DNA from: Acetatifactor aquisgranensis
Lineage (GTDB): Bacteria; Bacillota; Clostridia; Lachnospirales; Lachnospiraceae
Assembly: GCF_943193215.1 (NCBI RefSeq)
Contig: NZ_CALPDH010000009.1
Location: 1 to 64,000, forward strand
Reading direction: 5' to 3'
DNA length: 64,000 nucleotides
The translations under genes were made by a program, and so were the position numbers. Shown in pieces: positions 51,937 through 61,777 of the stretch. How positions within the stretch are numbered: position 1 is the stretch's first letter; every line of letters begins with the position of its first letter. The notes beneath the pieces are model-generated. The model was not told where the DNA came from, made no database searches, and saw nothing but the letters and a program-made list of their open reading frames with translations.

Positions 51937-52044
51937 ATGTTCAACATGAATAATAAAAAGACGACCCAGCGTATCTCGGCGGCAATCGTCATCTTGCTGG
52001 TGATTGCGATGGTTGCTTCCACTGTAACATATTTGGTTTATTAA
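51937..52044 (+). CDS. Small membrane protein, DUF4044-like (35 aa)
   Basis: The 35-residue ORF has a basic start (MNNKKTTQRISAA) and one hydrophobic helix (IVILLVIAMVASTVTYLVY). TTAGGAG lies six bases upstream. Short proteins of this form (DUF4044-like) occur widely in Firmicutes. It is too small for many gene callers. Function unknown. Confidence 0.7.
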   Translation: MFNMNNKKTTQRISAAIVILLVIAMVASTVTYLVY

Positions 52045-52107
52045 TTCAACAGCGGAAAATATGCTTTGGGTATTTTCTGCCTGCGTGAATGAGAAAGGAA
52101 GAAAGCA

Positions 52108-53580
52108 ATGGAAAAATGGATGAGAAGAGGGTTTCTGTGCGCTCTTATGCTTGCATGTATGCTGGTGCCGAAGACAATGGCAGCAGCCAAGGAAAATGAT
52201 GTCATCAAAGAGGGAATCTTTGTGGGCGAGGTGGATTTATCCGGCATGAGCGCCCGGGAGGCCGAGGAGGCCGTGGAGGCCTATGTGGATACGCTCAGCG
52301 ACGTGGAGATCACGCTGCTGGCCGCGGAGGACAATGAAGTGCCCGTGACCGCGGGAGAACTGGGGATTTCCTGGGCCAACAGGGAGATTATTACCGAGGC
52401 CCTGGAGGTAGGCACCCGGGGAAATGTAATCGAGCGCTACAAGATGCTGAAAGACCTGCAGCGGGAGAATCTGATCTACCCTCTGGAACTGTCCTTTGAT
52501 TTTCAGGGGCTTACGGATATCCTGATTGATGAGTGTACGCAGTACGATGTGGAGGCGTTGGATGCCAGCCTGATCCGGGAGAACGACCAGTTCCGGGTAG
52601 TGGGAGGGAACACCGGCTACGCGCTGGACGTGGAAGCCTCTTTCGACAAGGTTCATGAGCTTTTGGCCAGCGGATGGGACGGCCAGCCCTGCAGCATACC
52701 TCTGGTAGTGGAAGTATCCCAGCCCAGAGGAAGCGCCGAGGAACTGGCCAGGGTGAAGGATGTGCTGGGAACCTTTACCACTTCCTACGGCTCCTCCAAT
52801 TTTAACAGAAGCGAAAATATAGCCAATGGCTGCGAGCTGATCAACGGCACGGTGCTGTATCCCGGGGACGAGTTCTCCATGCTGGAATGCGTGACGCCTT
52901 TTACGGCGGAGAACGGATATTATATGGCAGGCTCTTTCATGAACAACCAGGTGGTGGACAGCATGGGCGGCGGCATCTGTCAGGTATCCACCACCCTGTA
53001 CAACACGGTCCTGCTGTCGGAACTGGAGGTCACGGAGCGTTCTAACCACTCCATGATCGTAAGCTATGTGGATCCTTCCGCGGACGCCGCCATTGCGGAG
53101 AGCGCGGACAAGGATTTCCGGTTCGTGAACAACCTGGACTGCCCGATTTACATAGAGGGGCATACGGAAAATAAGCAGCTGACTTTTACCATCTACGGTG
53201 AGGAGTCCAGAGACCCCGGGAGGGAGGTCCGCTATGAGAGCAAGGTGCTGGAGGTCATCAATCCTCCCGCCGACGTGATTACCGCGGAGCCGGCGCTGCC
53301 TCTGGGATATCTCGCCGCCGACAATAATCTTCATATCGGCTACAGGGCGGAACTGTGGAAAATTGTCACCGAGAACGGACAGGAGACGGAGCGCACCCAG
53401 ATAAACAGCAGCAGCTACCGGATGGTGCCCAGAAGCGCTGTGGTAGGGGTGGGCACGGAAGACCCTTATGCCTATGAGGAAATCATGGCGGCAATCGGCA
53501 CTGGCAGCATAGAGCATGTTGCGAATGTGATCGCGTACCTGGTGCCGCCTCCAGTGGATCCCGCGGCTGAGGAACAATGA
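52108..53580 (+). CDS. VanW family protein with peptidoglycan-binding-like domain
   Basis: The 490-residue exported protein has a signal peptide (residues 1-26, cleavage after MAAAKE-type site). A PG_binding_4-like region follows at about 30-190 (GIFVGEVDLSGMSAREAEEAV and VVGGNTGYALD). Then comes the VanW domain (about 205-345: ANGCELINGTVLYPGDEFSM, SMGGGICQVSTTLYNTVLLS, RSNHSMIVSYVDPSADAAI). The G5/strand-rich tail ends in Pro. VanW proteins occur in vanG and vanB clusters and more widely in Clostridia; this copy is 30 kb from the van genes and probably has a general cell-wall role. Its stop overlaps the next start. Confidence 0.92.
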   Translation: MEKWMRRGFLCALMLACMLVPKTMAAAKENDVIKEGIFVGEVDLSGMSAREAEEAVEAYVDTLSDVEITLLAAEDNEVPVTAGELGISWANREIITEALEVGTRGNVIERYKMLKDLQRENLIYPLELSFDFQGLTDILIDECTQYDVEALDASLIRENDQFRVVGGNTGYALDVEASFDKVHELLASGWDGQPCSIPLVVEVSQPRGSAEELARVKDVLGTFTTSYGSSNFNRSENIANGCELINGTVLYPGDEFSMLECVTPFTAENGYYMAGSFMNNQVVDSMGGGICQVSTTLYNTVLLSELEVTERSNHSMIVSYVDPSADAAIAESADKDFRFVNNLDCPIYIEGHTENKQLTFTIYGEESRDPGREVRYESKVLEVINPPADVITAEPALPLGYLAADNNLHIGYRAELWKIVTENGQETERTQINSSSYRMVPRSAVVGVGTEDPYAYEEIMAAIGTGSIEHVANVIAYLVPPPVDPAAEEQ

Positions 53581-54659
53581 TGTCTGCGGGAGGCAGTGGT
53601 CCGGCAGGGCTGGCCGGAATGAAAACCGGGAAATTGCCGGTGAATGCCATGAAGCGTTCTGTCCTGGGACAGATACGGACAAAGAGAAGTGAAGTGTTGA
53701 GTGGCGCAGGCATGGGAGAAGACTGCGCCATCTTCTCGTCCGGCCCGGAGGAGACAGCGGCGGTCTGCGTGCAGGAGGCTGTGCTGCGGACTGCGGGGGC
53801 AGGCGCCGCGGCAGCGAGGCAGCCTGTCCGGGAAGCGGATATGGCACTGGCGGATTTGATTGTGAAATGCGCCAACAACCTGGCGGCGGGAGGCGCCCGC
53901 CCGGTGGCGGTGATGATTGCGCTGCTTTTGCCGGAGGCGGTGCGGGAGCCTGAAATCAGGGCGCTGATGGCGGAGGCCGAGGAGAAATGCGCGGAATTAT
54001 CCATAGAAATTGCCGGCGGACAGACAAGGATTACCGCCGCGGTATCCGCGCCTCTGGCCACAGTGACGGCTTATGGTGCCGCCGCAAAAGGCCGAGATTA
54101 CAGTGCAAGGGCGGCAGCGCCGGGGCAGGATGTGGTTCTGAGCAAATGGATCGGCCTGGAGGGGACGGCGCGGATTGCGCAGTGCCGCCGCGGACAGTTG
54201 CTGGAGCGCTATCCCGCCTGGCTGGTGGAGGAGGCGGCATCGTTCGGAAAATATCTGTCCGTGCTGCCGGAAGCGGAGATAGCCTTGACGCATGGCGTCT
54301 GTGCCATGCATGACGCATCGGAGGGCGGAATCTTCGGGGCGCTCTGGGAGCTGGCGGAGGGCGCCGGCACAGGGCTGACCATTGATATGAGAAAACTTCC
54401 CCTGCGCCAGGAGACTGTGGAAGTGTGCGAGTGCTGCGGCGTAAATCCCTATGAGCTGCTTTCCGGAGGATGCCTGATAATGGCCACATGGGACGGCCCC
54501 GGCCTGCGGCAGGCGCTGGAGGAGGCGCGGATCTCCGCAGTCATTGTGGGAAAAGTCACGGACAGCCATGACCGGATTCTGCTCAATGGCGGAGAAACCC
54601 GCTACCTGGACAGAACCGGGACGGACAGCATCTATGCGGTGATGCCGCATAGCGGATAA
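53577..54659 (+). CDS. AIR synthase-related/HypE-like protein
   Basis: The 360-residue protein has the PurM/HypE ATP-binding fold. GAGMGEDCAIF is the N-terminal Asp site, ADLIVKCANNLAAGGARPVAVM the dimer/ATP region, and MHDASEGGIFGALWELAEGAG the typical HypE-like motif. The C-terminal half has NPYELLSGGCLIMA. HypE C-terminal Cys (PxIC) is absent, so it is not a functional hydrogenase maturase; homologues are annotated only as 'AIR synthase'. The N-terminus KTGKLPVNAMKRSVLGQI fits the free-standing family. It overlaps vanW by 4 bp. Confidence 0.82.
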   Translation: MMSAGGSGPAGLAGMKTGKLPVNAMKRSVLGQIRTKRSEVLSGAGMGEDCAIFSSGPEETAAVCVQEAVLRTAGAGAAAARQPVREADMALADLIVKCANNLAAGGARPVAVMIALLLPEAVREPEIRALMAEAEEKCAELSIEIAGGQTRITAAVSAPLATVTAYGAAAKGRDYSARAAAPGQDVVLSKWIGLEGTARIAQCRRGQLLERYPAWLVEEAASFGKYLSVLPEAEIALTHGVCAMHDASEGGIFGALWELAEGAGTGLTIDMRKLPLRQETVEVCECCGVNPYELLSGGCLIMATWDGPGLRQALEEARISAVIVGKVTDSHDRILLNGGETRYLDRTGTDSIYAVMPHSG

Positions 54660-54776
54660 AGCCGAGATTCCCTGTGCAGTCTGCCATGGGAAGAATTCTG
54701 TGCCCGGAATGCAATGCCGGAGGGAGCTGCCGTGCTGTATGGTCACTGCGTGAGCCCGCAGATATGCGGAGGAAAT

Positions 54777-55292
54777 ATGAGGATGACAAGAAAAGAGAGG
54801 TTTATGAAGATGAGAGAAGAATTGTTGGCATTGATTGAAAAGAACAGCCGAATCGATTTAAAGGAGCTGTCAGTCCTCCTGGGGGCCGGAGAAGCAGAGA
54901 CGGCAAATGAACTGGCCAATCTGGAAAAAGAGGGCATCATCTGTGGATACCATACCATGATTGACTGGGAGAAGACATCCCGGGAAAAAGTATCCGCGTT
55001 GATTGAAGTGCGCGTGACGCCCCAGAGAGGACAGGGCTTCGACAGCATCGCCGAGCGCATCTATCAGTATCCGGAGGTCCAGAGCGTCTATCTGATGTCC
55101 GGCGGCTATGACCTGATGATTATCCTGGAGGGCAAGACCCTGAGGGAGATATCCGCATTCGTATCGGAGAAACTCTCCGCCCTGGATTCCGTGCTCAGCA
55201 CAGCCACCCATTTCATCCTGAAGAAATACAAGGATCACGGCACGGTGCTGTCCAAGAAAAAAGAAGATGAAAGGGAGATGATTACCCCATGA
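54777..55292 (+). CDS. Lrp/AsnC-family regulator
   Basis: This protein of about 170 residues has an N-terminal helix-turn-helix (ALIEKNSRIDLKELSVLLGA and ELANLEKEGIICGYHTMIDW) and an effector-binding RAM domain (VSALIEVRVTPQRGQGFDSI, VQSVYLMSGGYDLMIILEG). ATG 54777 has GGAGGAAAT just upstream; internal ATGs at 54804/54810 (GAGAGG upstream) are also possible starts. The end overlaps the aminotransferase start by ATGA, so it is co-translated with it and likely senses an amino acid handled by that enzyme. Confidence 0.9.
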   Translation: MRMTRKERFMKMREELLALIEKNSRIDLKELSVLLGAGEAETANELANLEKEGIICGYHTMIDWEKTSREKVSALIEVRVTPQRGQGFDSIAERIYQYPEVQSVYLMSGGYDLMIILEGKTLREISAFVSEKLSALDSVLSTATHFILKKYKDHGTVLSKKKEDEREMITP

Positions 55293-56470
55293 GAAATCCG
55301 TTATCCGAAAAAGTCGTGGCAATCAAGCCCTCGGGCATCCGAAAATTTTTCGATATCGCCCAGGAGATGAAAGAGGCGATTTCCCTGGGGGTAGGCGAGC
55401 CTGATTTCGACACTCCCTGGCATATCCGGGACGAGGGCATTTACTCCCTGGAGAAAGGGAAGACTTTCTATACTTCCAACGCGGGCCTTAAGGAACTCCG
55501 GGAGGAGATCGCAAATTACCTGTATCGGAAACAGGGAATCCGCTATGAGGATCCCATGAAAGAGATTCTGGTCACAGTGGGCGGATCCGAGGCCATCGAC
55601 ATAGGCTTCCGGGCTATGATCAATCCCGGGGACGAGGTGCTGATTCCCCAGCCCAGCTTTGTGTCCTATGAGCCCTGTGCGGTGATGGCGGGAGCGAAGC
55701 CTGTCATCATCAACCTGAAAGAGGAAAACGAATTCCGCCTTACAGCCGGGGAACTGGAGGAGGCCATCACGGAGAGGACGAAAATCCTCGTGCTGCCTTT
55801 CCCCAACAACCCCACCGGCGCCATTATGGAGCGCAAGGACCTGGAGGCCGTCGCGGAAGTCATCCTGAAACATGACATCTATGTCATGTCGGATGAAATC
55901 TATTCTGAGCTTTCCTATAAGGAAAAGCATGTGTCCATCGCGCAGCTTCCGGGCATGAAAGAGCGCACCTTACTGATCAACGGTTTCTCCAAGGCATTCG
56001 CCATGACCGGCTGGCGCCTGGGCTATGCCTGCGGGCCGAAGAACATCATAGAGCAGATGATCAAGATTCACCAGTTCGCCATCATGTGCGCCCCTACCAC
56101 CAGCCAGTACGCGGCTGTGGAGGCGCTGAAGAACGGCGACGAGGATGTGGCGGAAATGTGCACGGCCTACAACCAGAGGCGGCGCTATCTGGTGCATTCT
56201 TTCCGGGAGATGGGGCTGAAATGCTTTGAGCCCTTTGGGGCGTTTTACATTTTCCCCTGTATCAGCGAGTACGGGCTGAGCAGCGATGACTTTGCCATGC
56301 GGTTCCTGAAAGAAGAAGGAGTGGCCGTGGTGCCGGGGACGGCTTTCGGCGACTGCGGAGAGGGGTATCTGCGGATATCCTATGCCGCTTCCCTGGAGAA
56401 TCTGAAGACTGCCATGGAGAGGCTTAAAGACTTCCTGGGCAGGCTCCGGGAAGAGCAGGGGCATAAATAA
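55289..56470 (+). CDS. Class I/II pyridoxal-phosphate aminotransferase
   Basis: The 393-residue fold-type I enzyme is of the aspartate/aromatic aminotransferase branch (PatA-like). Family blocks are AISLGVGEPDFDTPWHI, YTSNAGLKELREEIA, PFPNNPTGAIM and MSDEIYSELSY. The PLP Lys is in LLINGFSKAFAMTGWRLGYACG, and the substrate Arg in GYLRISYAASLENLK. Exact specificity is not readable. It is coupled to the Lrp-type regulator. Confidence 0.94.
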   Translation: MRNPLSEKVVAIKPSGIRKFFDIAQEMKEAISLGVGEPDFDTPWHIRDEGIYSLEKGKTFYTSNAGLKELREEIANYLYRKQGIRYEDPMKEILVTVGGSEAIDIGFRAMINPGDEVLIPQPSFVSYEPCAVMAGAKPVIINLKEENEFRLTAGELEEAITERTKILVLPFPNNPTGAIMERKDLEAVAEVILKHDIYVMSDEIYSELSYKEKHVSIAQLPGMKERTLLINGFSKAFAMTGWRLGYACGPKNIIEQMIKIHQFAIMCAPTTSQYAAVEALKNGDEDVAEMCTAYNQRRRYLVHSFREMGLKCFEPFGAFYIFPCISEYGLSSDDFAMRFLKEEGVAVVPGTAFGDCGEGYLRISYAASLENLKTAMERLKDFLGRLREEQGHK

Positions 56471-56482
56471 GAGGTGGTATCT

Positions 56483-57427
56483 ATGAGGAAAAAGACAGGT
56501 ATCGCAGTGACTGCAATAACAGTAATGACTATGTTCCTGTCTGCATGCGCGGGCATCCCGGGGATGGACAGCCTGAATGGTTCTTCCCAGGCTTCGGAGG
56601 AGGCAGGGGAGGAGCCGGGCAGCCAGGCGGATGACCCTGAGGCGGATTCGGGACAGGACAGTGCAGCAGACGATCATGAAAGCGGGGATGAGGCCGGCCG
56701 GGAACAAAGCGGCAGTACAGGCCGCGGAAATGGTAAAATCGACCTGAAAGGGAGCGACAGATCCCAGAGCCACAGCGGCGGAGAAATCCGGATCAGGACA
56801 GGCGGCAAAACGGGAGGAGACAGCATAGAGGCAGACCCGGAAGAGACGGACGCATCGGAAGAACAGGAAGAAAGCGGGGACGAAGAGACGGATTCCTACA
56901 CGCTGGGCGTCACCACGGATGAGGGCTGGGAGAGCGAATATTGGAACCTGCGCTACACTGCTCCGGAGGGACTTTACATGCTGAACAAGGAGGGGCTGGA
57001 TGCGCTGATGGGCCTCAGCGAGGAGCTGGCAGCGAAGAACTACACGGAGAGGCAGCGGGAGTATCTGAAGCTGACGACTCTGTATGAAATGATGAGCATG
57101 ACCCTCGCCAATGATGCAAATGTAGGCATCACGGTGGAGAAGCTGTATGTAAAAGGCATGGAGACCGAGGAATACAAAAAAGCTGCGCTTCTTCATTTAA
57201 GGCTTATGCAGGAGCCGGTCTATGAAATCCTGGATGACAGCGGCACTGCGGAGATCGCGGGGGAGACCTATGCGGTGGTGAATACCCGTGTGGAGAGTAA
57301 TGATGTGTGTCTGCAGGATTATTACTTCCGCGTGGAGGGTGAGAGGGCAATGATTATCGTGATTACCTACACAGAGGAAACCGCGGATACCGCCGGGGCG
57401 ATTCTGAACGGTTTTGACGTATACTGA
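56483..57427 (+). CDS. Lipoprotein with acidic disordered linker
   Basis: The 314-residue protein has a lipoprotein signal (MRKKTGIAV..., lipobox LSACAG, Cys about residue 21). An Asp/Glu/Ser/Gly-rich disordered segment follows (about 30-140). A folded domain (about 145-314) has GWESEYWNLRYTAPEGLYML and a strand-rich end (DYYFRVEGERAMIIVITYTEE). The folded part resembles small extracellular domains of unknown function seen in Lachnospiraceae. AGAGGTGG precedes ATG 56483. Confidence 0.85.
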   Translation: MRKKTGIAVTAITVMTMFLSACAGIPGMDSLNGSSQASEEAGEEPGSQADDPEADSGQDSAADDHESGDEAGREQSGSTGRGNGKIDLKGSDRSQSHSGGEIRIRTGGKTGGDSIEADPEETDASEEQEESGDEETDSYTLGVTTDEGWESEYWNLRYTAPEGLYMLNKEGLDALMGLSEELAAKNYTERQREYLKLTTLYEMMSMTLANDANVGITVEKLYVKGMETEEYKKAALLHLRLMQEPVYEILDDSGTAEIAGETYAVVNTRVESNDVCLQDYYFRVEGERAMIIVITYTEETADTAGAILNGFDVY

Positions 57428-57456
57428 GGCTGCGGGACGGCCGGAGGAATTTGCGG

Positions 57457-57966
57457 ATGCATATCATATTGCACCAACCGGAAATACCGGGAAATACCGG
57501 AAATATCGGGCGTACCTGTGTGGCTACAGGCACGCCCCTGCATTTGATAGAACCTTTGGGCTTTCGCCTGGACGAGAAGTCCATCAGGCGCGCCGGGATG
57601 GACTATTGGCCGCTTCTGGAAGTCCACAGGTACATGAACTTCCGGGAATTCGAAAAGCAGCATCCCGGCGCGAAAATCTGGATGGCTACCACCAAGGCCA
57701 GAAAAGCTTACACAGAGGCGGCCTACGGCCCGGAGGACTACATCATGTTCGGCAGGGAAAGCGCCGGGATTCCGGAAGAGATACTGGTTGAGCATGAGGA
57801 GGGCTGTATCCGAATCCCAATGCTGGATTCCATTCGTTCCCTGAACCTGTCCAACTCCGTGGCCATTGTGCTGTACGAGGCCCTGCGGCAGAACGGATTC
57901 CGCGGGATGCGGCAGGAGGGAGAACTGCACAGGCTGCACTGGCATGACGGGGAGAGCGGGACATGA
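57457..57966 (+). CDS. trmL: tRNA (cytidine(34)-2'-O)-methyltransferase TrmL
   Basis: The 169-residue SPOUT methyltransferase has MHIILHQPEIPGNTGNIGRT at the start, the knot motifs IMFGRESAGIPEEIL and IRIPMLDSIRSLNLSNSVAI, and normal TrmL length. It modifies the wobble base of tRNA-Leu isoacceptors. The start ATG 57457 has GGAGG about ten bases upstream; TTG 57451 is an alternative. It follows the lipoprotein by 29 bp. Confidence 0.95.
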   Translation: MHIILHQPEIPGNTGNIGRTCVATGTPLHLIEPLGFRLDEKSIRRAGMDYWPLLEVHRYMNFREFEKQHPGAKIWMATTKARKAYTEAAYGPEDYIMFGRESAGIPEEILVEHEEGCIRIPMLDSIRSLNLSNSVAIVLYEALRQNGFRGMRQEGELHRLHWHDGESGT

Positions 57967-58104
57967 ATCTGCCGATTGGAGAGAGGACAGCCATGCGGCG
58001 GAACGCCGGAGATTTCATGGCAGACTAAGGAAGAGAAAACGGGCCGTGCTCCGCAGGGGAGGCGCGGTTCGGAAAATAGAAAACCCAAATGAGGAGGTAG
58101 ACGG

Positions 58105-58680
58105 ATGAAGCGGGCATATGTAGTGGGAATCGGGGGAGACAGCGCCAGCGGCAAGTCCACGCTGACCAGCAGGCTGGAGGAGCGGCTGTCCGACTACAAA
58201 GTGAAAGTCTTCCGCATGGACAAGTACTTCAGGGAGGCATCGGAGCGCCCTGATGTGGCGGGCATCCTGAACGGCAAGATCTACCGGGATGACAATCATC
58301 CGAATACGCTGGATTTAGAGAGGCTTCACGCGGATGTGCTGGCGGCCCGGGAGGAAGACTGGGACATCATCCTGATAGAGGGGATGTTCATCCTTTGGGA
58401 TGAGGCGATGGCGCCTGTGCTGGATTTGAAAGTCTTTGTGGACTGCGATCCGGACGAGAGGCTGCGCAGACGCGTCACCCGGAACCTGGCATTCGGGCAG
58501 GACCTGGAGGAGATTATGGAACGCTATGTCCAGGCTGTAGTGCCCAGACAGCGGGAGTACGTGGAGCCCTCCAAGTGGAAAGCGGACATCATCGTCAACG
58601 GCTTCAGGACGGTGGACGATGGGCCTGCGGGCGTGGACATCATTCTTTCCTGGATTGAGAAGAACGCAGCCGGAGCGTAG
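58105..58680 (+). CDS. Uridine kinase-like P-loop kinase
   Basis: The 191-residue kinase has Walker A GGDSASGKSTLTSRL (residues 10-24), the uridine-kinase block FRMDKYFR, the DDNHPNTLD segment and the base LIEGMFILWD. Typical Udk has HPDAFD where this has HPNTLD, so specificity for uridine or another nucleoside is uncertain. GAGGAGG lies upstream. The convergent AEC transporter ends 20 bp away. Confidence 0.88.
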   Translation: MKRAYVVGIGGDSASGKSTLTSRLEERLSDYKVKVFRMDKYFREASERPDVAGILNGKIYRDDNHPNTLDLERLHADVLAAREEDWDIILIEGMFILWDEAMAPVLDLKVFVDCDPDERLRRRVTRNLAFGQDLEEIMERYVQAVVPRQREYVEPSKWKADIIVNGFRTVDDGPAGVDIILSWIEKNAAGA

Positions 58681-58700
58681 GAATCGGCAGCAGATACGAA

Positions 58701-59615
58701 TCACCCCACGATCGCCAGCAGGACGGGAATCGTGAACACGCATAATATGGTAGTCAGAATGATGGCAGCGCTGCAGGTGCTGCCATCTATGCCTTTCTGG
58801 TTGCCCAGTATCAGGGGCATATTGCCGATGGGCATGCCGAACATGACCATACACACGGAAATCAGGGCGGGATCGCCGGTGGCCAGCCGCAGCAGCGGCA
58901 GCATCAGCAAGGGCAGCACCAACAGTTTGACGATAGAGAACAGATATAATTTCGGCTGGCAGAAAATCAGTTTCGAATCCGTGCTGGCCAGCGCGAAGCC
59001 CACGGCCACCAGCGCCATGGGAGAGGTCACGTTCCCCAGATAGGTCACTGCCGTCATCAGGAATCCCGGCAGCTGTATGCCCAGTATGATGAGAAGGAGA
59101 GCCGCTATGCCGGACACCATCCCCGGGTTTATCATGGTCTTCAGGGAAGAAACCGAGAACTTTCCGTCCATCAGGGCCACTCCGTAGGTATAGAATACAA
59201 TCGTATAAATCACCAGGAACTCCGTCACATAGACCACATATTCCGCCCCCAGGATACTGCTGACCACCGGTATGCCGATGAATCCTAAGTTAGAGAAGAC
59301 GAACATCATCTGGAATATCTTCCGCTGGTCGGCGCGCTTGTCGAAGAACGGCGACAGAATCATGCCCGCGGCAATCAGGATGGCGAACATGGCGACGGCG
59401 ATCAGACTCACCAGCCCCATGGTACCCAGGGGAATCAGCCCCACAGAGGACGCGGCGCTGGATATGATGAGCATGGGATTGAAGACGTTCACGATCATTT
59501 TGGACATCTGGGTGTTGGTGCGGGCGTCCAGCATCCCCTTTTTTGTCATGAACCAGCCGGCCCCTATCATGATGAGCAGAGAGAGCATCTGGAAAAATAC
59601 GGTAAATATCGTCAT
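58701..59615 (-). CDS. AEC-family (auxin efflux carrier-like) transporter
   Basis: The 304-residue membrane protein has about ten helices in two five-helix halves. Family marks are GWFMTKKGMLDARTNTQMSK in the first loop, FSNLGFIGIPVVSSILG in the middle (with the broken-helix Gly-Pro) and MPIGNMPLILGNQKGID in the last loop. Bacterial AEC proteins export or import organic acids such as malate or lactate; the substrate here is unknown. Confidence 0.9.
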   Translation of the reverse strand: MTIFTVFFQMLSLLIMIGAGWFMTKKGMLDARTNTQMSKMIVNVFNPMLIISSAASSVGLIPLGTMGLVSLIAVAMFAILIAAGMILSPFFDKRADQRKIFQMMFVFSNLGFIGIPVVSSILGAEYVVYVTEFLVIYTIVFYTYGVALMDGKFSVSSLKTMINPGMVSGIAALLLIILGIQLPGFLMTAVTYLGNVTSPMALVAVGFALASTDSKLIFCQPKLYLFSIVKLLVLPLLMLPLLRLATGDPALISVCMVMFGMPIGNMPLILGNQKGIDGSTCSAAIILTTILCVFTIPVLLAIVG

Positions 59616-59836
59616 GGCAACCTCCGATTCTTCTGCCGGTTCTGTCCGTCATGGGACAGGATGGCATATGCTTATTATAGCCATGTCCGCGCCGGATGTA
59701 AAGAATGATTTCGTTTGGAATCCGCGCTGTTGGATAAGCAGGAGCTTTCGCTGCGAATAATTTCCTCCGCAGCGAGGAATGCTATGGACAGTCCTGACAT
59801 GCAGGGCTTAATCTGACGCAGCGAGATGGAGGTTTT

Positions 59837-61267
59837 ATGTCGAGGACAGTTGACGATAAAGGAAATGTGAAAGAGGACAGGGCGGGAGATGTGCGCCCCT
59901 TTGGAATCCGTGATAAAATCGGATACATGTTCGGGGATTTCGGCAATGATTTCAGCTTTATATTCGCCAGCAGCTATCTGATGGTATTCTATACCAAGGT
60001 GCTGGGCTTAAGCGGCTTCGCGGTGGGGCTGCTGTTCCTGGGGGCGCGGTTTGTGGACGCTTTTACGGATGTAACTATGGGGCGTATCGTAGACCATATG
60101 CGGCCCGAAAAGGACGGAAGGTTCCGGGCCTGGATCAGGCGCATGTGCATCCCGGTGGCGGTGTCCAGTTCTGCCATGTACCTGTATTTCGTGCGGGACT
60201 GGGCCTATGGGGCGAAGCTTGTCTACGTGGTGTTCACATATCTGCTCTGGAGCAGCTTCTGCTATACGGCCATCAACATTCCCTATGGTTCCATGGCCTC
60301 GGTGATCAGCACGGAAGTGAAAGACAGGGCTTCCCTGTCCACTTTCCGGAGTATAGGCGCCAGCCTGGCGGGGCTGGCCATCGGTGTGCTGGTGCCGCTG
60401 ATTGTATACGAGACGGACCAGGCAGGGAACCAGATTGTGCTGCCGGTGCGCTTTACGGTGACGGCCTTTGTGTTCGGCGCGCTGGCCGTGGTCTGTTATG
60501 TACTGTGCTACGCGCTGTGCAGGGAGCGGGTGGTTTTCCATAAAAAGGAGGAGAAAGGGGAGACGGCCTGGGAGATGCTGCGCAGCCTCGGGCGGAACAG
60601 GCCGCTGCTGGCATTGGTGTGCGCGGCGCTGGTGCTGCTGCTGGCCACGCTGATGGGCCAGACCATGAACAATTACCTCTTCCTGGATTATTTCAGGAAC
60701 GCGAAGGCCTTGTCTATGGTGAATGTGGTGAGCATCGGCGGCACCCTGCTGCTGGCTCCTTTCATTTCCACGATTGCATCAAAATTCGGCAAGAAAGAGG
60801 CAGGGGCGGTGGGAATGCTGGCGGCCGGAATCGTCTATCTGGCATTGTTCCTGCTGCGGGTGGAGAGCATTCCGCTGTTCATGGCGCTGCTGTTTTTGGG
60901 GACCCTTGGAACGGGCCTGTTCAACCTGATTGTATGGGCCTATATCACGGACATCATCGATTACCAGGAGGTGACAACGGGAAAAAGGGAGGACGGCACA
61001 GTCTACGCGGTGTATTCCTTTGCCAGAAAAGTGGGGCAGGCTCTGGCGGGAGGTCTGGGCGGTTTCGTGCTGACAGCCATAGGCTATGTGTCTGAGGCTC
61101 CCGCCCAGAGGGAAGTCGTGGCGGAGCGGATTTACACAGTAGCCACCCTGGTGCCGGGAGTCTGCTATCTGGTGGTGTTCCTGATCATCCGGTTCGCCTA
61201 TCCCCTGACGAAAGGCGAGGTGGAGAAGAATACGGCGATTCTGAGGGATTCATCGATTTCCCATTGA
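59837..61267 (+). CDS. GPH/MelB-type MFS sugar symporter
   Basis: The 476-residue protein has twelve helices of the glycoside-pentoside-hexuronide cation symporter family. Marks are DKIGYMFGDFGNDFSF at the start, ARFVDAFTDVTMGRIVDHM with the conserved Asp pair in helix II, TAINIPYGSMASVIS, and ITDIIDYQEVTTGKREDGTVY in the second half. It probably imports a glycoside with H+ or Na+. No glycosidase lies next to it. GGAGG precedes ATG. Confidence 0.93.
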   Translation: MSRTVDDKGNVKEDRAGDVRPFGIRDKIGYMFGDFGNDFSFIFASSYLMVFYTKVLGLSGFAVGLLFLGARFVDAFTDVTMGRIVDHMRPEKDGRFRAWIRRMCIPVAVSSSAMYLYFVRDWAYGAKLVYVVFTYLLWSSFCYTAINIPYGSMASVISTEVKDRASLSTFRSIGASLAGLAIGVLVPLIVYETDQAGNQIVLPVRFTVTAFVFGALAVVCYVLCYALCRERVVFHKKEEKGETAWEMLRSLGRNRPLLALVCAALVLLLATLMGQTMNNYLFLDYFRNAKALSMVNVVSIGGTLLLAPFISTIASKFGKKEAGAVGMLAAGIVYLALFLLRVESIPLFMALLFLGTLGTGLFNLIVWAYITDIIDYQEVTTGKREDGTVYAVYSFARKVGQALAGGLGGFVLTAIGYVSEAPAQREVVAERIYTVATLVPGVCYLVVFLIIRFAYPLTKGEVEKNTAILRDSSISH

Positions 61268-61357
61268 CAATATCTCCCATATCGGGTAGGATTTTAGATA
61301 GGACCATGGCGGGTTCTCATACTATCAGATAAATGCGCCCGGAGCGCAAGGAGGCAT

Positions 61358-61702
61358 ATGAAACTCAACACATCAAAGATAACCGTCCCCGGCCTGTGGG
61401 ACGCGATACGGGAACACGAGGGACAGCAATTCCTGACCAAAAAAGGGCTTCCTTTCACCTATACCATCAAGGGCGGCGAATTGTTCACGGACAGGCGGGA
61501 GCGCTCTATCACCAGGAGCACGTTCGAGAAAGCTTACGAGAAGCTGATTCAGGATCAGGTGGGGGAGGACGCGCCGAAGAGGATTGTAGGGCCGAAGACC
61601 CTGAATCTGTACGGTGCGCCCTATATCTGGGCCGTATTCACGGGAATCGGCCTGATAGAGGAGCCCAGGTACATACAGGAGGAGATAGACTTGAAGCCCT
61701 GA
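61358..61702 (+). CDS. Conserved hypothetical protein (114 aa)
   Basis: This protein has AAGGAGG before the ATG, a mixed charge profile and no membrane segments. Sequence such as GQQFLTKKGLPFTYTIKGGE and ERSITRSTFEKAYEKL is of a type seen in short Lachnospiraceae proteins of unknown function, with a strand-rich start and a helical middle. Function unknown; its real-gene status is supported by the ribosome site and codon use. Confidence 0.7.
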   Translation: MKLNTSKITVPGLWDAIREHEGQQFLTKKGLPFTYTIKGGELFTDRRERSITRSTFEKAYEKLIQDQVGEDAPKRIVGPKTLNLYGAPYIWAVFTGIGLIEEPRYIQEEIDLKP

Positions 61703-61777
61703 TAAAGGACTTCCGCGGCCCTGTGCAGATTCGATAAACAGTATCATGAAATTTGGCCTATATAAAAGGAGATTATC

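Noticed and set aside
57963..58028. 21-codon ORF overlapping the trmL stop (ATGA)
   Set aside because: Has overlapping start but no independent ribosome site or conservation evidence; too short to support.
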